This document shows, piece by piece, positions 52,549 to 60,702 of a DNA stretch of 64,000 nucleotides (position 1 is its first letter; every line of letters starts with the position of its first letter). The stretch lies in contig NZ_JADOTZ010000001.1 in assembly GCF_015751895.1 (NCBI RefSeq), forward strand, positions 1,798,001-1,862,000. The letters are read 5' to 3'. A program made the position numbers and the translations under genes. Under the pieces are notes generated by a model. The model was not told where the DNA came from. It ran no database searches and saw only the letters and a list, made by a program, of their open reading frames with translations. This DNA is from Zhihengliuella flava (GTDB lineage Bacteria > Actinomycetota > Actinomycetes > Actinomycetales > Micrococcaceae).

Positions 52549-53229
52549 GTGAGCCACGATCAAACGCCCGCGCCCGGCGCGGAGGAGAACGGTACGACGA
52601 CGCCGCAGCCGGAGAGCACCCACCAAATTGGTGTGGGGCCGTGGGATGGGCCGTGGCCGGAGGGGGACCACTGGGACGAGGACCTGCTGCGCGAGGGCGA
52701 TCGGCGCAACGTGCTGGATCACTACCGGTACTGGAAACATGACGCGATCGTTGCGGAGTTGGATACGCGGCGGCACGCGTTCCACGTGGCCATCGAGAAC
52801 TGGCAGCACGACCTGAACATCGGCACGGTGGTGCGGACCGCCAACGCGTTCCTCGCGGCCGAGGTGCACATCATTGGGCGTCGGCGCTGGAACCGGCGCG
52901 GCGCCATGGTCACGGACAAGTACCAGCACGTGCGCCACCACTCCACGGTGGAGGAGTTTGTGCAGTGGGCCCGCGGCGAGGGGCTGGCCATCATCGGGAT
53001 CGATATCTTCCCGGATTCGCAGCAGCTGGAAACCTACGACCTGCCGCGGGAGTGCGTGCTGGTGTTCGGTCAGGAGGGTCCTGGCTTGAGCGAGGAGGTG
53101 CACCGGGCCGCGGGCGCCACCCTCTCCATCGAGCAATTTGGATCGACACGCTCGATCAACGCGGCCTCCGCGGCGGGGATCGCCATGCACGCGTGGATCC
53201 GGCGCCACGTCTTCGGCCAGCACCCGTAG
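52549..53229 (+). CDS. SPOUT-family (TrmH-type) RNA methyltransferase
   Basis: 226 residues from GTG 52549. A disordered ~50-residue N terminus precedes the trefoil-knot methyltransferase. The three motifs are NIGTVVRTANAF, VFGQEGPGLS and STRSINAASAAGIAMHAW. It uses S-adenosylmethionine to methylate a ribose in tRNA or rRNA; the site is not predictable. Divergent from nhaA. Confidence 0.92.
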   Translation: MSHDQTPAPGAEENGTTTPQPESTHQIGVGPWDGPWPEGDHWDEDLLREGDRRNVLDHYRYWKHDAIVAELDTRRHAFHVAIENWQHDLNIGTVVRTANAFLAAEVHIIGRRRWNRRGAMVTDKYQHVRHHSTVEEFVQWARGEGLAIIGIDIFPDSQQLETYDLPRECVLVFGQEGPGLSEEVHRAAGATLSIEQFGSTRSINAASAAGIAMHAWIRRHVFGQHP

Positions 53230-53353
53230 GCCGCCGCGGCGGGCCGCCGTCGTCGTACCCCGCAACACGCCCCCGCGCGGGACATCGGCTGGCCTAGGAT
53301 GGGAAAAGACAGTGTTGTCCCGACCCATTGAATGCGAGACGTCAGGAGACGGT

Positions 53354-54376
53354 ATGCCCATCGCTACCCCGGACAAGTACAACGCCATGATCGACACCGC
53401 GAAGAAGGACGGCTTTGCCTTCCCCGCCGTGAACGTCACCAGCTCACAGACCCTGAACGCGGCCATCCGCGGCTTCGCCGAGGCGGAGTCGGACGGCATT
53501 ATCCAGGTTTCCACCGGTGGCGCCGCCTACTGGTCCGGTTCCTCCGTAAAGGACATGGTGGTGGGCTCGCTGGGCTTCGCCGCGTTCGCGCGTGAGGTGG
53601 CGAAGAAGTACGGCGTGAACATCGCCCTGCACACCGACCACTGCCCGAAGGACAAGTTGGACGAGTTCGTCCTGCCGCTGCTGGCCGCCTCCGAGGCCGA
53701 GGTCAAGGCGGGCCGGGACCCGATCTTCAACTCGCACATGTGGGACGGCTCCGCCGAGACGCTCGAGGACAACCTGCGCATCGCCGCCGAGCTGCTGCCC
53801 CGCACGGCCGCCGCGAAGCAGATCCTCGAGGTGGAGATCGGCACCGTCGGTGGTGAGGAAGATGGCGTGGAGAATGAGATCAACGAGAAGCTCTACACCA
53901 CGGTTGAGGATGCCCTGGCGACTGTCGACGCCCTGGGCTCCGGCGAGAACGGCCGCTTCATCACGGCGCTGACTTTCGGCAACGTGCACGGCGTCTACAA
54001 GCCGGGCAACGTGAAGCTGCGCCCGGAGATCTTGGCAGACATTCAGAAGCAGGTGGGCGCCAAGATCGGCAAGGATTCGCCGTTCGACTTGGTGTTCCAC
54101 GGTGGCTCCGGCTCCACCGAGCAGGAAATCGCGGATGCCGTCTCCTACGGCGTCATCAAGATGAACATCGACACGGACACCCAGTACGCGTTCACGCGTC
54201 CAGTGGCCGGGCACATGTTCTCCAACTACGACGGCGTCCTGAAGGTCGACGGCGAGGTTGGCAACAAGAAGACGTACGATCCGCGCGTGTGGGGCGCCAA
54301 GGCTGAGGAGTCGATGGCCGCCCGCATCGTCGAGGCCGCTCAGCAGCTCGGCTCCGCCGGAAAGAGCATCAAGTAA
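53354..54376 (+). CDS. fba: class II fructose-bisphosphate aldolase
   Basis: 340 residues from ATG 53354. Zinc ligands and the active site are in LHTDHCPKDK, TFGNVHGVYKPGN and VFHGGSGST; NIDTDTQYAFTR follows near the end. It interconverts fructose 1,6-bisphosphate with triose phosphates in glycolysis and gluconeogenesis. The stop is followed with no gap by a DUF3151 gene, a common actinobacterial pairing. Confidence 0.97.
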   Translation: MPIATPDKYNAMIDTAKKDGFAFPAVNVTSSQTLNAAIRGFAEAESDGIIQVSTGGAAYWSGSSVKDMVVGSLGFAAFAREVAKKYGVNIALHTDHCPKDKLDEFVLPLLAASEAEVKAGRDPIFNSHMWDGSAETLEDNLRIAAELLPRTAAAKQILEVEIGTVGGEEDGVENEINEKLYTTVEDALATVDALGSGENGRFITALTFGNVHGVYKPGNVKLRPEILADIQKQVGAKIGKDSPFDLVFHGGSGSTEQEIADAVSYGVIKMNIDTDTQYAFTRPVAGHMFSNYDGVLKVDGEVGNKKTYDPRVWGAKAEESMAARIVEAAQQLGSAGKSIK

Positions 54377-54793
54377 ATGAGCCAGATCGGTCAGAACCTG
54401 CTCGGCATCCCGGAGACGAATCTGCCGGAGGAGCCGGAGGTGGACGCCCTGTTCGCCGCCGGCACCGAGGCCGTGGACGTCGCGGCCCAGCACCCGACGT
54501 CCTCGCTGGCCTGGGCGCTCCTGGCCGACGAGGCGTACGACGGCGGCCATTACGTGGAGTCCTACGCTTACGCACGCGTGGGCTACCACCGCGGGCTCGA
54601 CGCCTTGCGTAAGGCGGGCTGGCGCGGCCAGGGGCCGGTGTTGTGGACGCATGAGCCCAACCGGGGATTCCTCCGTTCGTTGTATGCACTGGGGCGCGCG
54701 GCCGCCGCGATCGGTGAAACGGACGAGGTGGAGCGTATTACGTCGTTCCTGAATGACTCGGACCCGAACGCCAAGGCGGCCATCGAGGCCTAG
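54377..54793 (+). CDS. DUF3151 family protein
   Basis: 138 residues beginning directly after the aldolase stop. The helical TPR-like pattern (SLAWALLADEAYDGGHYVESYAYARVGYHRGLDALRKAGW) and the WRGQGPVLWTHEPNRGFLR segment are those of DUF3151, regularly coupled to fba in actinobacteria. Function unknown; possibly a partner of the aldolase. Confidence 0.9.
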   Translation: MSQIGQNLLGIPETNLPEEPEVDALFAAGTEAVDVAAQHPTSSLAWALLADEAYDGGHYVESYAYARVGYHRGLDALRKAGWRGQGPVLWTHEPNRGFLRSLYALGRAAAAIGETDEVERITSFLNDSDPNAKAAIEA

Positions 54794-54820
54794 CTGCGCA
54801 CCGGCGTCGTACCGCCCAAT

Positions 54821-54873
54821 ACAGCACCGTGCCTGGCCCTTCCCACCGTGGGGAGGGCCAGGCACAGTGCTGT
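54821..54873 (+). terminator. terminator after fba-DUF3151
   Basis: A 24-base nearly perfect stem (54821-54844 with 54850-54873) around ACCGT, rich in GC. It separates the housekeeping aldolase operon from the accessory cassette that follows. Confidence 0.8.
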
Positions 54874-54978
54874 GTGACGGCGATGGGGAGTTCTCCCCAT
54901 CGCGGCCGGTGGGTGGTTGCACTAGTCTGGTGACTAATTCAAGAGGCAGGGCCTGTGGACCGCGTTTGAGGAGCAAAG

Positions 54979-55317
54979 ATGGCAATCGAGGGGTGGACCG
55001 TCTCCAGCGCTGCGAGCAAGATCCAGAATGACGCGGTGGATGGTGTGGAACCATTTTCCACGATGGAGACGAAAGCGGAGACCGCCATCTCGGAGGCCGC
55101 TGAGGCGGCCGAGCATTTCGAAATTGGCGCGGCTCTAGACTCGCTGCTGACCAAGTTTCTCAGCAGTAGCATCTCGGGGGCCACCAATAGTGGCAACTAC
55201 ATGGTCGAGGCGCTGGGTGATGCGATCGAGGCTTATGAAGCCGGCGACCAAACCATGGCAGCGGAAGCTGAGAAGGCTATGTACAAGTCTCCCGACTTCG
55301 CGGGCGAGCAGAAGTAG
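54979..55317 (+). CDS. small helical WXG100-like / type VII-associated protein
   Basis: 112 residues after a GAGGAG site. Entirely helical by pattern (TMETKAETAISEAAEAAEHF, YMVEALGDAIEAYEAGDQTMAAEAE), acidic, with no signal peptide. Size and layout match the small partner proteins found before LXG/WXG-type effectors in type VII secretion loci, although the WXG tripeptide itself is not present. It starts the cassette and lies 18 bases before the effector-like gene. Calling it a secretion partner is inference. Confidence 0.6.
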   Translation: MAIEGWTVSSAASKIQNDAVDGVEPFSTMETKAETAISEAAEAAEHFEIGAALDSLLTKFLSSSISGATNSGNYMVEALGDAIEAYEAGDQTMAAEAEKAMYKSPDFAGEQK

Positions 55318-55335
55318 TAGAGGGGACTGACGCAG

Positions 55336-56760
55336 ATGACCGTCTCAACGACCAACCTGCCCGAATCCTGGCCCGATGCCGAGGCCATTAACAACGCCGC
55401 CGAGAAGGTACGTAAAGTCGGGACTCGGTCGCGTGAAATTTACGATGACGTGGCGACCACGTGGTCGGGGCTCTCTGGTGCCGGCGTGTTCGAATCCCCG
55501 CACCAAGCTCAGGTGTTGGCTGCTCCTACCAGCAGCGTTGAACCGTTTATCTTGATCACGGAAACGTCGACTGAAAACGTGGCCAAGGCGCTGGAAGACT
55601 TCGGGGAGGCTATGGGACCCGACAACAAACAGCGGTACGACGACGTGCTGATTGTTGCCCAAGCCCATAACAACATCTCCTTCAGTTCCGAGGAGGATAA
55701 GCCGGAGAACTACCACTCCGATCAGGTAGCCATTCAACGGGAAATCGATCAGGTCGCCACGCTGTATGACGAGGCGGTTCAGGACTGTGCGCGCGCCATC
55801 AACCAGGAGAACCCCATGCGGGATCTGCCGGCGGGCGTGGCCGGTGCGCACGCGACCTATAAGAACGTCACCAAGTACCTGAAAAAGGCGGGCGTGCACT
55901 CGGCGAACTTTAAGGTCCGCCGAGGCCAGTTGCTTTTCGTGTACAACACCGAGGTCAATCCCTACCGCAAGCAGTTTCCGACGAGCTTCAAGATCAATCG
56001 GAAGATCTTGGAGGGGCTCCATGTTCCTCAGTCCTATATTGATCGCCTGACCGGCGAGTTCAAGGGCAAACATAAGACGTCGTACGGGCAGTTCGAGCGC
56101 TGGCTGGAGAAGGCGGGCAAACGCACGCCGCTGGGGCTCTTGTTGGCCAAGTACCCGCACCTGAAGAGGACGCGGATCAAGTTTGACGGCATGAACATTC
56201 GGGCTCGGGCGGCCGTGACACCGACGACGGGCATGAAGCCGCTGCCGTCAAATAGCAAGATGAGCAAGACGAAGCTGACGAAGGCCTTGGAACGCCTGAA
56301 CAAGCTCCAGAAGACACCCCTGCTCAAGGGCGTGGCCGTCGTGAGCGCTGGTCTGAACGCCTACGACAACTACACGGACGCGTACGCCGACTCGATGCTT
56401 CGGGATCCGGATAAGACCCCTGCGGAGCACCGACAGCAGGCCGTGACGGATGCCGCGATCAAGACCGGCGCCGAAACGGTCGGCGCTACGGTGGGTACAG
56501 CGGTCGGCCGTGGAGTGGGTGCAGCGGTGGGACAGGCCATCATCCCGATCCCCGGAGTAGGCGCCGCAGTCGGTGGATTCGTTGGCGGTTTGGCCGGCGG
56601 TTACCTAGGCGGAAAGGTCGGTGGTTTCGTCGGGGACCAAATCAACAATTTCCTCCATAGCGATACGGGAGAGAAAATCGTCGACGGGATTAAGGACGTG
56701 GGATCAGCCGCCGTGGATAAAGGTAAAGAAGTGCTCAGTTCTTTGAATCCGTTCGACTGA
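55336..56760 (+). CDS. putative type VII secreted effector with C-terminal glycine zipper
   Basis: 474 residues, no signal peptide. A helical N-terminal region (about 1-165) has WSG at TTWSGLSG, the WXG tripeptide. The middle (about 180-340) is basic and mixed. The end (about 380-440) is a glycine-zipper membrane-type stretch (VGTAVGRGVGAAVGQAII and GGFVGGLAGGYLGGKVGGF). The architecture recalls TspA-type membrane-depolarising toxins of staphylococci. The gene overlaps by one base with a small membrane protein gene, a natural place for an immunity protein. No enzyme motif is seen. A structural or phage-lysis role is the alternative. Confidence 0.55.
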   Translation: MTVSTTNLPESWPDAEAINNAAEKVRKVGTRSREIYDDVATTWSGLSGAGVFESPHQAQVLAAPTSSVEPFILITETSTENVAKALEDFGEAMGPDNKQRYDDVLIVAQAHNNISFSSEEDKPENYHSDQVAIQREIDQVATLYDEAVQDCARAINQENPMRDLPAGVAGAHATYKNVTKYLKKAGVHSANFKVRRGQLLFVYNTEVNPYRKQFPTSFKINRKILEGLHVPQSYIDRLTGEFKGKHKTSYGQFERWLEKAGKRTPLGLLLAKYPHLKRTRIKFDGMNIRARAAVTPTTGMKPLPSNSKMSKTKLTKALERLNKLQKTPLLKGVAVVSAGLNAYDNYTDAYADSMLRDPDKTPAEHRQQAVTDAAIKTGAETVGATVGTAVGRGVGAAVGQAIIPIPGVGAAVGGFVGGLAGGYLGGKVGGFVGDQINNFLHSDTGEKIVDGIKDVGSAAVDKGKEVLSSLNPFD

Positions 56761-57188
56761 TGCTGGAATTCATCATCGCGGCCATCTTCGTCGCGCCCTT
56801 CGCAGTCCCCTGCCTTCTGTATGGCCTCTCCGCGTGGCGGGGGCGGCGGCGTAAGTGGGCCCTGCAGGAACCCGCGGCCATGATCTTTACTAAGCGCAAC
56901 GTTTTGCCCCTGCAAATCGGTGTTGCCGGTGCCCTCATGGTGCTGGGGGTCCCGGCGCTCACGTCAACCCTGATGGGGGCTGAGGTCGCCGATGACCTCT
57001 GGTTCTGGACGGTCATCGTTGCGTTCCCGGTGCTCATGTATACACACTTCTGGTGGCCGGATGTCGCGCTTCCCGCCTGGTACAAGGCATGGTTGAGGCG
57101 AGGCGGGGTGACGGTGGACGATCAGGGGCATGAGCACGCCGCACCACTGTGGGGTCCGGATGAGCCGCGGCCTGATAAAGAACGCTGA
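56760..57188 (+). CDS. small membrane protein, candidate immunity protein 1
   Basis: 142 residues starting one base inside the effector stop (TGATG). Three membrane spans: one at the N terminus after MLEF, then two between about residues 55 and 100 (LQIGVAGALMVLGVPALT and LWFWTVIVAFPVLMYTHFW). A cytoplasmic tail has the motif WWPDVALPAWYKAWLRRGG. The same topology and motif occur in the second membrane protein of the cassette at 58717, so the two are paralogues. Membrane location and coupling to a glycine-zipper protein suit an immunity role; this is inferred. Confidence 0.6.
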   Translation: MLEFIIAAIFVAPFAVPCLLYGLSAWRGRRRKWALQEPAAMIFTKRNVLPLQIGVAGALMVLGVPALTSTLMGAEVADDLWFWTVIVAFPVLMYTHFWWPDVALPAWYKAWLRRGGVTVDDQGHEHAAPLWGPDEPRPDKER

Positions 57189-57215
57189 GTGAATTGCCAT
57201 CGAGAAAGGGCGGAC

Positions 57216-58625
57216 GTGAAGACTATTCAGGGCTGGCGAGGCATTCTCACCTTCGACATCGACGAGCCATGGATTGCTGTGGAAGCGCGGCCCGAGGTTG
57301 AGCTGATGGCTACGTTGCCGCCGGTGGAGGGAGAGTTCGTTCCCAATATCGTCGTGACGGTCAACCCCTTCGATGGAACGTTGGCGGACTTCAGCCGGCG
57401 CGCTCTGGCTGCCGTTGAGCGTGATTTGCGAGAAGGCCGCATCGTGGATGTGGGTGACTGGGCCTACACCTTTGCGCCTGACGCCCCAGACGGGACAACG
57501 CCGGTCGACGATTACGGTGTCCCCGCAGCTGAACACGTTGGTCGCGTTGTGGAATACACGCATCGCGCTCAAGACGGGTCCACCGTCTACGGCGCGGACT
57601 ACCTGATCCTGCTACACGGGTGGGCCATCCAGGCATCGACGACGACCTCGTTGCCAGCTCGGTTGATATTTGATGACGTTCTGCAGGACATGGCTCGTTC
57701 CGTGACCGTGTTGCGCGCACCTGAGGAGCAGGATCAGTCGGAACTGACGGCCATGGCTGCTGCGGTTCAGGATGACGTGGCAACTTCCGTTCTGGGCGGA
57801 GACCGCGAGGCGTTGTTCGACCATACGGCTGCCGGATCCACCATCGGTGAAGGCGTCTGGATGACCGGTGAGGCTCTCCAGCGGACCGCTGAGCTGCAAG
57901 AAGCGGTGGTGGGCCGACTGGGCGCGGGCAAGGACGCCGTTGTCCGTGAACTTGAACGCTTGGGCGTTCTTGAGAATGGGCGCCTGGGTGATCTTGGTGA
58001 AGTAATTTCCGTGGCGCTCACAGATGCTCAAGTGCGCGTCCGGCTCACAGGACGGTTTACCCGAGGAGAGACGCACTTCCAGGCGTTCATTATCGGCTCG
58101 GTAGCGGTTGTAGCCGCCGAGCAAGGGTATGGGCCCCGAGTGTTGAACCAGCCGTGGCATCCTGACGATCCGGCACGCTTCAACGTCCAAATCCTTCCAC
58201 TCGCCGAGCTCTCCTCTGCCATGTTGCGATGGGTCGGCGCAGGACCTGCCTGGAATCTGCACTTGGAAGAGCCGACCATCACTCCGGACGTCTTTGAGGA
58301 ACGGTTGGCCGGTGAGGCGGTCTCGCAACCGGCAGACGGTGCGGTTCTCTCAGAGGTATGGCAGCAACCGTGGTTCACCTGGGTGTTGGAGATAGAGATC
58401 AACGATCCGGACATGACCCAGCGCGAGTTTCCGCCGCTGACTTTCACAAATACGGGTCCTCGCGGTCACTACAGGGTGGGAACGCTAGAAATGGACGACG
58501 AGTCGACCACCACCTTGCGTTCCGGCGATGTGCTCCTGTGGCCCACGGAGTCAGGATTCATCTTTAGGCAGCTGGAGGACTACCTGCAAGCTGCCATTCT
58601 GGGCCGGCCGCTCGTCCTCGGGTAG
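57216..58625 (+). CDS. two-domain protein with LpqN/Mog1-like and EspG-like halves, possible secretion chaperone
   Basis: 469 residues from GTG 57216, preceded by AGAAAGGG; an upstream GTG at 57189 lacks a site. The N-terminal ~165 residues (FVPNIVVTVNPFDGTLADFSRRALAAVERDL, ending near DYLILLHGWAIQ) have the strand-helix-strand order of LpqN/Mog1-type lipoprotein-like domains, but there is no signal. The region from about 260 to 360 (ISVALTDAQVRVRLTGRF, AFIIGSVAVVAAEQGYG, ILPLAELSSAMLRWVG) resembles EspG family chaperones of ESX systems. The ~100-residue C-terminal part is unassigned. Domain resemblances are by eye, so this is moderate at best. Confidence 0.5.
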   Translation: MKTIQGWRGILTFDIDEPWIAVEARPEVELMATLPPVEGEFVPNIVVTVNPFDGTLADFSRRALAAVERDLREGRIVDVGDWAYTFAPDAPDGTTPVDDYGVPAAEHVGRVVEYTHRAQDGSTVYGADYLILLHGWAIQASTTTSLPARLIFDDVLQDMARSVTVLRAPEEQDQSELTAMAAAVQDDVATSVLGGDREALFDHTAAGSTIGEGVWMTGEALQRTAELQEAVVGRLGAGKDAVVRELERLGVLENGRLGDLGEVISVALTDAQVRVRLTGRFTRGETHFQAFIIGSVAVVAAEQGYGPRVLNQPWHPDDPARFNVQILPLAELSSAMLRWVGAGPAWNLHLEEPTITPDVFEERLAGEAVSQPADGAVLSEVWQQPWFTWVLEIEINDPDMTQREFPPLTFTNTGPRGHYRVGTLEMDDESTTTLRSGDVLLWPTESGFIFRQLEDYLQAAILGRPLVLG

Positions 58626-58716
58626 AACGATGGTGTGGTCCGGAAGGCCTCCTGTAAGCGCCGTCCGAACCACTCACTTCTGACGTCTGACGAGATCACC
58701 AACTAGGAGTAGACCA

Positions 58717-59217
58717 CTGTATTTTGGGCCAACTGAAATTGCTTTTGCTGTGGCCATGTATGGCGTCTTGGGATTGATGGCCGGCATGGGTGTCCGGGCA
58801 CTGTCAGGGCGCCGGCGCGCGTGGGCGGTGAAGCCGCCCTACAACTACACCCAAGTCTCCTCCCGCAATTCGTGGCCGTTCATGATGATCGGTATCGGCG
58901 CGGTCGCCGTGCTGTCGCTTCCCGCGATTTACTTTGAAGGCGTCGGTAACGAAGAAATGCGACAGTTGTGGTGGAACCTGCCGTTTATTTGGCTGCCGTT
59001 GCCGTTCATCGCCCTCTCGTTTTTCTGGTGGCCCGCGAAGCTCGCGCCGAGGTGGTACCGAGAGTGGGTGGCGCGTGGCGGTACGCGTGACGTCATGCCA
59101 TGGACCGAGGAGGAGATCCGGGCGATTCGGCAGGAACCGCCCGGACGGCGTCGGGAGAGAACGCTGAAGGACATTGAGAAGAGTAGAGAGCTCGTGTCGG
59201 GAGAGGATCGTCCGTAG
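58717..59217 (+). CDS. small membrane protein, candidate immunity protein 2, CTG start
   Basis: 166 residues if read from CTG 58717, which sits seven bases after AGGAG and completes the first membrane span (TEIAFAVAMYGVLGLMAGMG). The first regular starts, GTG 58750 and ATG 58756, lie inside that span and have no ribosome site. Two more spans follow (FMMIGIGAVAVLSLPAIYF and FIWLPLPFIALSFFWW), then WWPAKLAPRWYREWVARGG and a charged tail. The protein is a paralogue of the one at 56760. The CTG could also be a mutated ATG. Confidence 0.65.
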   Translation: MYFGPTEIAFAVAMYGVLGLMAGMGVRALSGRRRAWAVKPPYNYTQVSSRNSWPFMMIGIGAVAVLSLPAIYFEGVGNEEMRQLWWNLPFIWLPLPFIALSFFWWPAKLAPRWYREWVARGGTRDVMPWTEEEIRAIRQEPPGRRRERTLKDIEKSRELVSGEDRP

Positions 59218-59300
59218 CGACGAGCCGTGCCACCGCCGCATAGAATCGAGGGCGGCGCCGGAGGTCCCGTTGCCAGGCACGTCGAGAGGAACCGCACGCA

Positions 59301-59924
59301 GTGGCGAAGCTGTATTTCCGGTACGGGGCAATGAACTCCGGCAAGTCCACGGGCTTGCTTCAGGTGGCCTTCAATTATGAGGAGCGCGGCCAGCGCGTTC
59401 TCGTCGCCAAGCCCGCGATCGACACCAAAGGCGACCGCAGCATCGTGTCGCGGCTCGGCCACTCCCGGGATGTGGATTTCATCGTCCAGCCGGAGGACCA
59501 CCTGCGCGAACTCTTCGCCAACTACGCCGCCGGCGACGATCCGGAGGCGCTCGTCACGCACGTCGACGTCGAACCCGTGGCCTGCCTCCTCATCGACGAA
59601 GCCCAGTTCTTGACGCCGGACCAAGTTGACGACCTGCTGCGCATCGCCGTCCTCGACGGCGTGCCCGTTCTGGCCTATGGAATCCGCACGGACTTCCGGA
59701 CGGTCGCCTTCCCCGGTGCCGCCCGGCTCATGGAGCTGGCCCACACGGTCGAGGAGCTCAAGACGATCTGCCGGTGCGGGCGCAAGGCCATCTTCAACAC
59801 GCGCCGCATTGACGGCGAGTTCGTGTTCGACGGCGCCCAAGTGGCCATCGACGGCCAAGACGTCACCTACGAATCCCTGTGCGGTACCTGCTACCTCGAG
59901 GCCTCCGGCGGGCGGCTCGGCTGA
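59301..59924 (+). CDS. tdk: thymidine kinase
   Basis: 207 residues from GTG 59301. Walker A is GAMNSGKST, the lid/DE motif is LIDEAQFL, and the lasso and zinc cysteines are CRCG and CGTC. It phosphorylates thymidine to dTMP in pyrimidine salvage. Type II enzyme of the usual bacterial length. Not part of the preceding cassette. Confidence 0.96.
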   Translation: MAKLYFRYGAMNSGKSTGLLQVAFNYEERGQRVLVAKPAIDTKGDRSIVSRLGHSRDVDFIVQPEDHLRELFANYAAGDDPEALVTHVDVEPVACLLIDEAQFLTPDQVDDLLRIAVLDGVPVLAYGIRTDFRTVAFPGAARLMELAHTVEELKTICRCGRKAIFNTRRIDGEFVFDGAQVAIDGQDVTYESLCGTCYLEASGGRLG

Positions 59925-59957
59925 CGCCGCGCTAAGTCGGCGCGGGGTACGACGCCG

Positions 59958-60545
59958 CTACTCGCCCGCCGCGCGCCCGTTTCCGGCGTCGTGGGCGACG
60001 GGAGGCAACAGCCCATCCAGCGCGCGTTCGAGGGCCCAGCGGTAGTCCGTGGCGCTTCCGGTGATCTCGAAGTCGGCCCGGTTCTGTGCCTCCGCCACCG
60101 CGCCAAGTACGTGATTGACCACCAGCGATTGGGCGCTGGCGGCCCGCTCGGGGGTCAGCCCGGCGGCGGTGAAGGTCTCCGTCATGCGGGTCAGCGGCGC
60201 CAACCGCTCCGGGGCCAGCACCCGCGCCACCTGCACCACCTCGGCACTGTCCGGAACGGGCAGGAGCAGTGTGTGCAGGCTGGAGCCGAGGTGCAGGATG
60301 TCTCCGCGCCACGTGGCCGCGGCCGCTGGTGGGCGCGCCGCCGTTCCGGCGGTGAGCGCGGGGGAGCTCAGCAGTTCCGCGGCAACTTCCACCAACAGTT
60401 CCTGCTTATTGCTGACGTGCCAGTACAGGGCGCCGACCTGGACGTTCAGGTCCCGGGCGAGGCGACGCATCGAGAGGTCCGCAAGGCCGAATTCGCGCAG
60501 GATGCCTACCGCGGCGCCCACCACCGCCTCTCGCGTCAATGCCAT
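59958..60545 (-). CDS. TetR-family transcriptional regulator
   Basis: 195 residues. N-terminal HTH: MALTREAVVGAAVGILREFG, LSMRRLARDLNVQVGALYWHVSNKQELL, the classic TetR pattern with a tetR-class C-terminal region. It stands between thymidine kinase and the repeat protein. Its own promoter spacer is 157 bases from the divergent gene, which it may regulate. Confidence 0.9.
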   Translation of the reverse strand: MALTREAVVGAAVGILREFGLADLSMRRLARDLNVQVGALYWHVSNKQELLVEVAAELLSSPALTAGTAARPPAAAATWRGDILHLGSSLHTLLLPVPDSAEVVQVARVLAPERLAPLTRMTETFTAAGLTPERAASAQSLVVNHVLGAVAEAQNRADFEITGSATDYRWALERALDGLLPPVAHDAGNGRAAGE

Positions 60546-60702
60546 GCCTCACAGTCTACGGTGAGGCGTCGACGCGGTATTAAGTCCATGGTGACTACTC
60601 CCCATGGCAATCAGTATCCGTTTTTTCTAGACTACGCCTTGGGGCACTTGCGCCCAGCGCGCTGAGCCGCGTTCATTTCAGATCGAGGGGTAGATCACTC
60701 GC

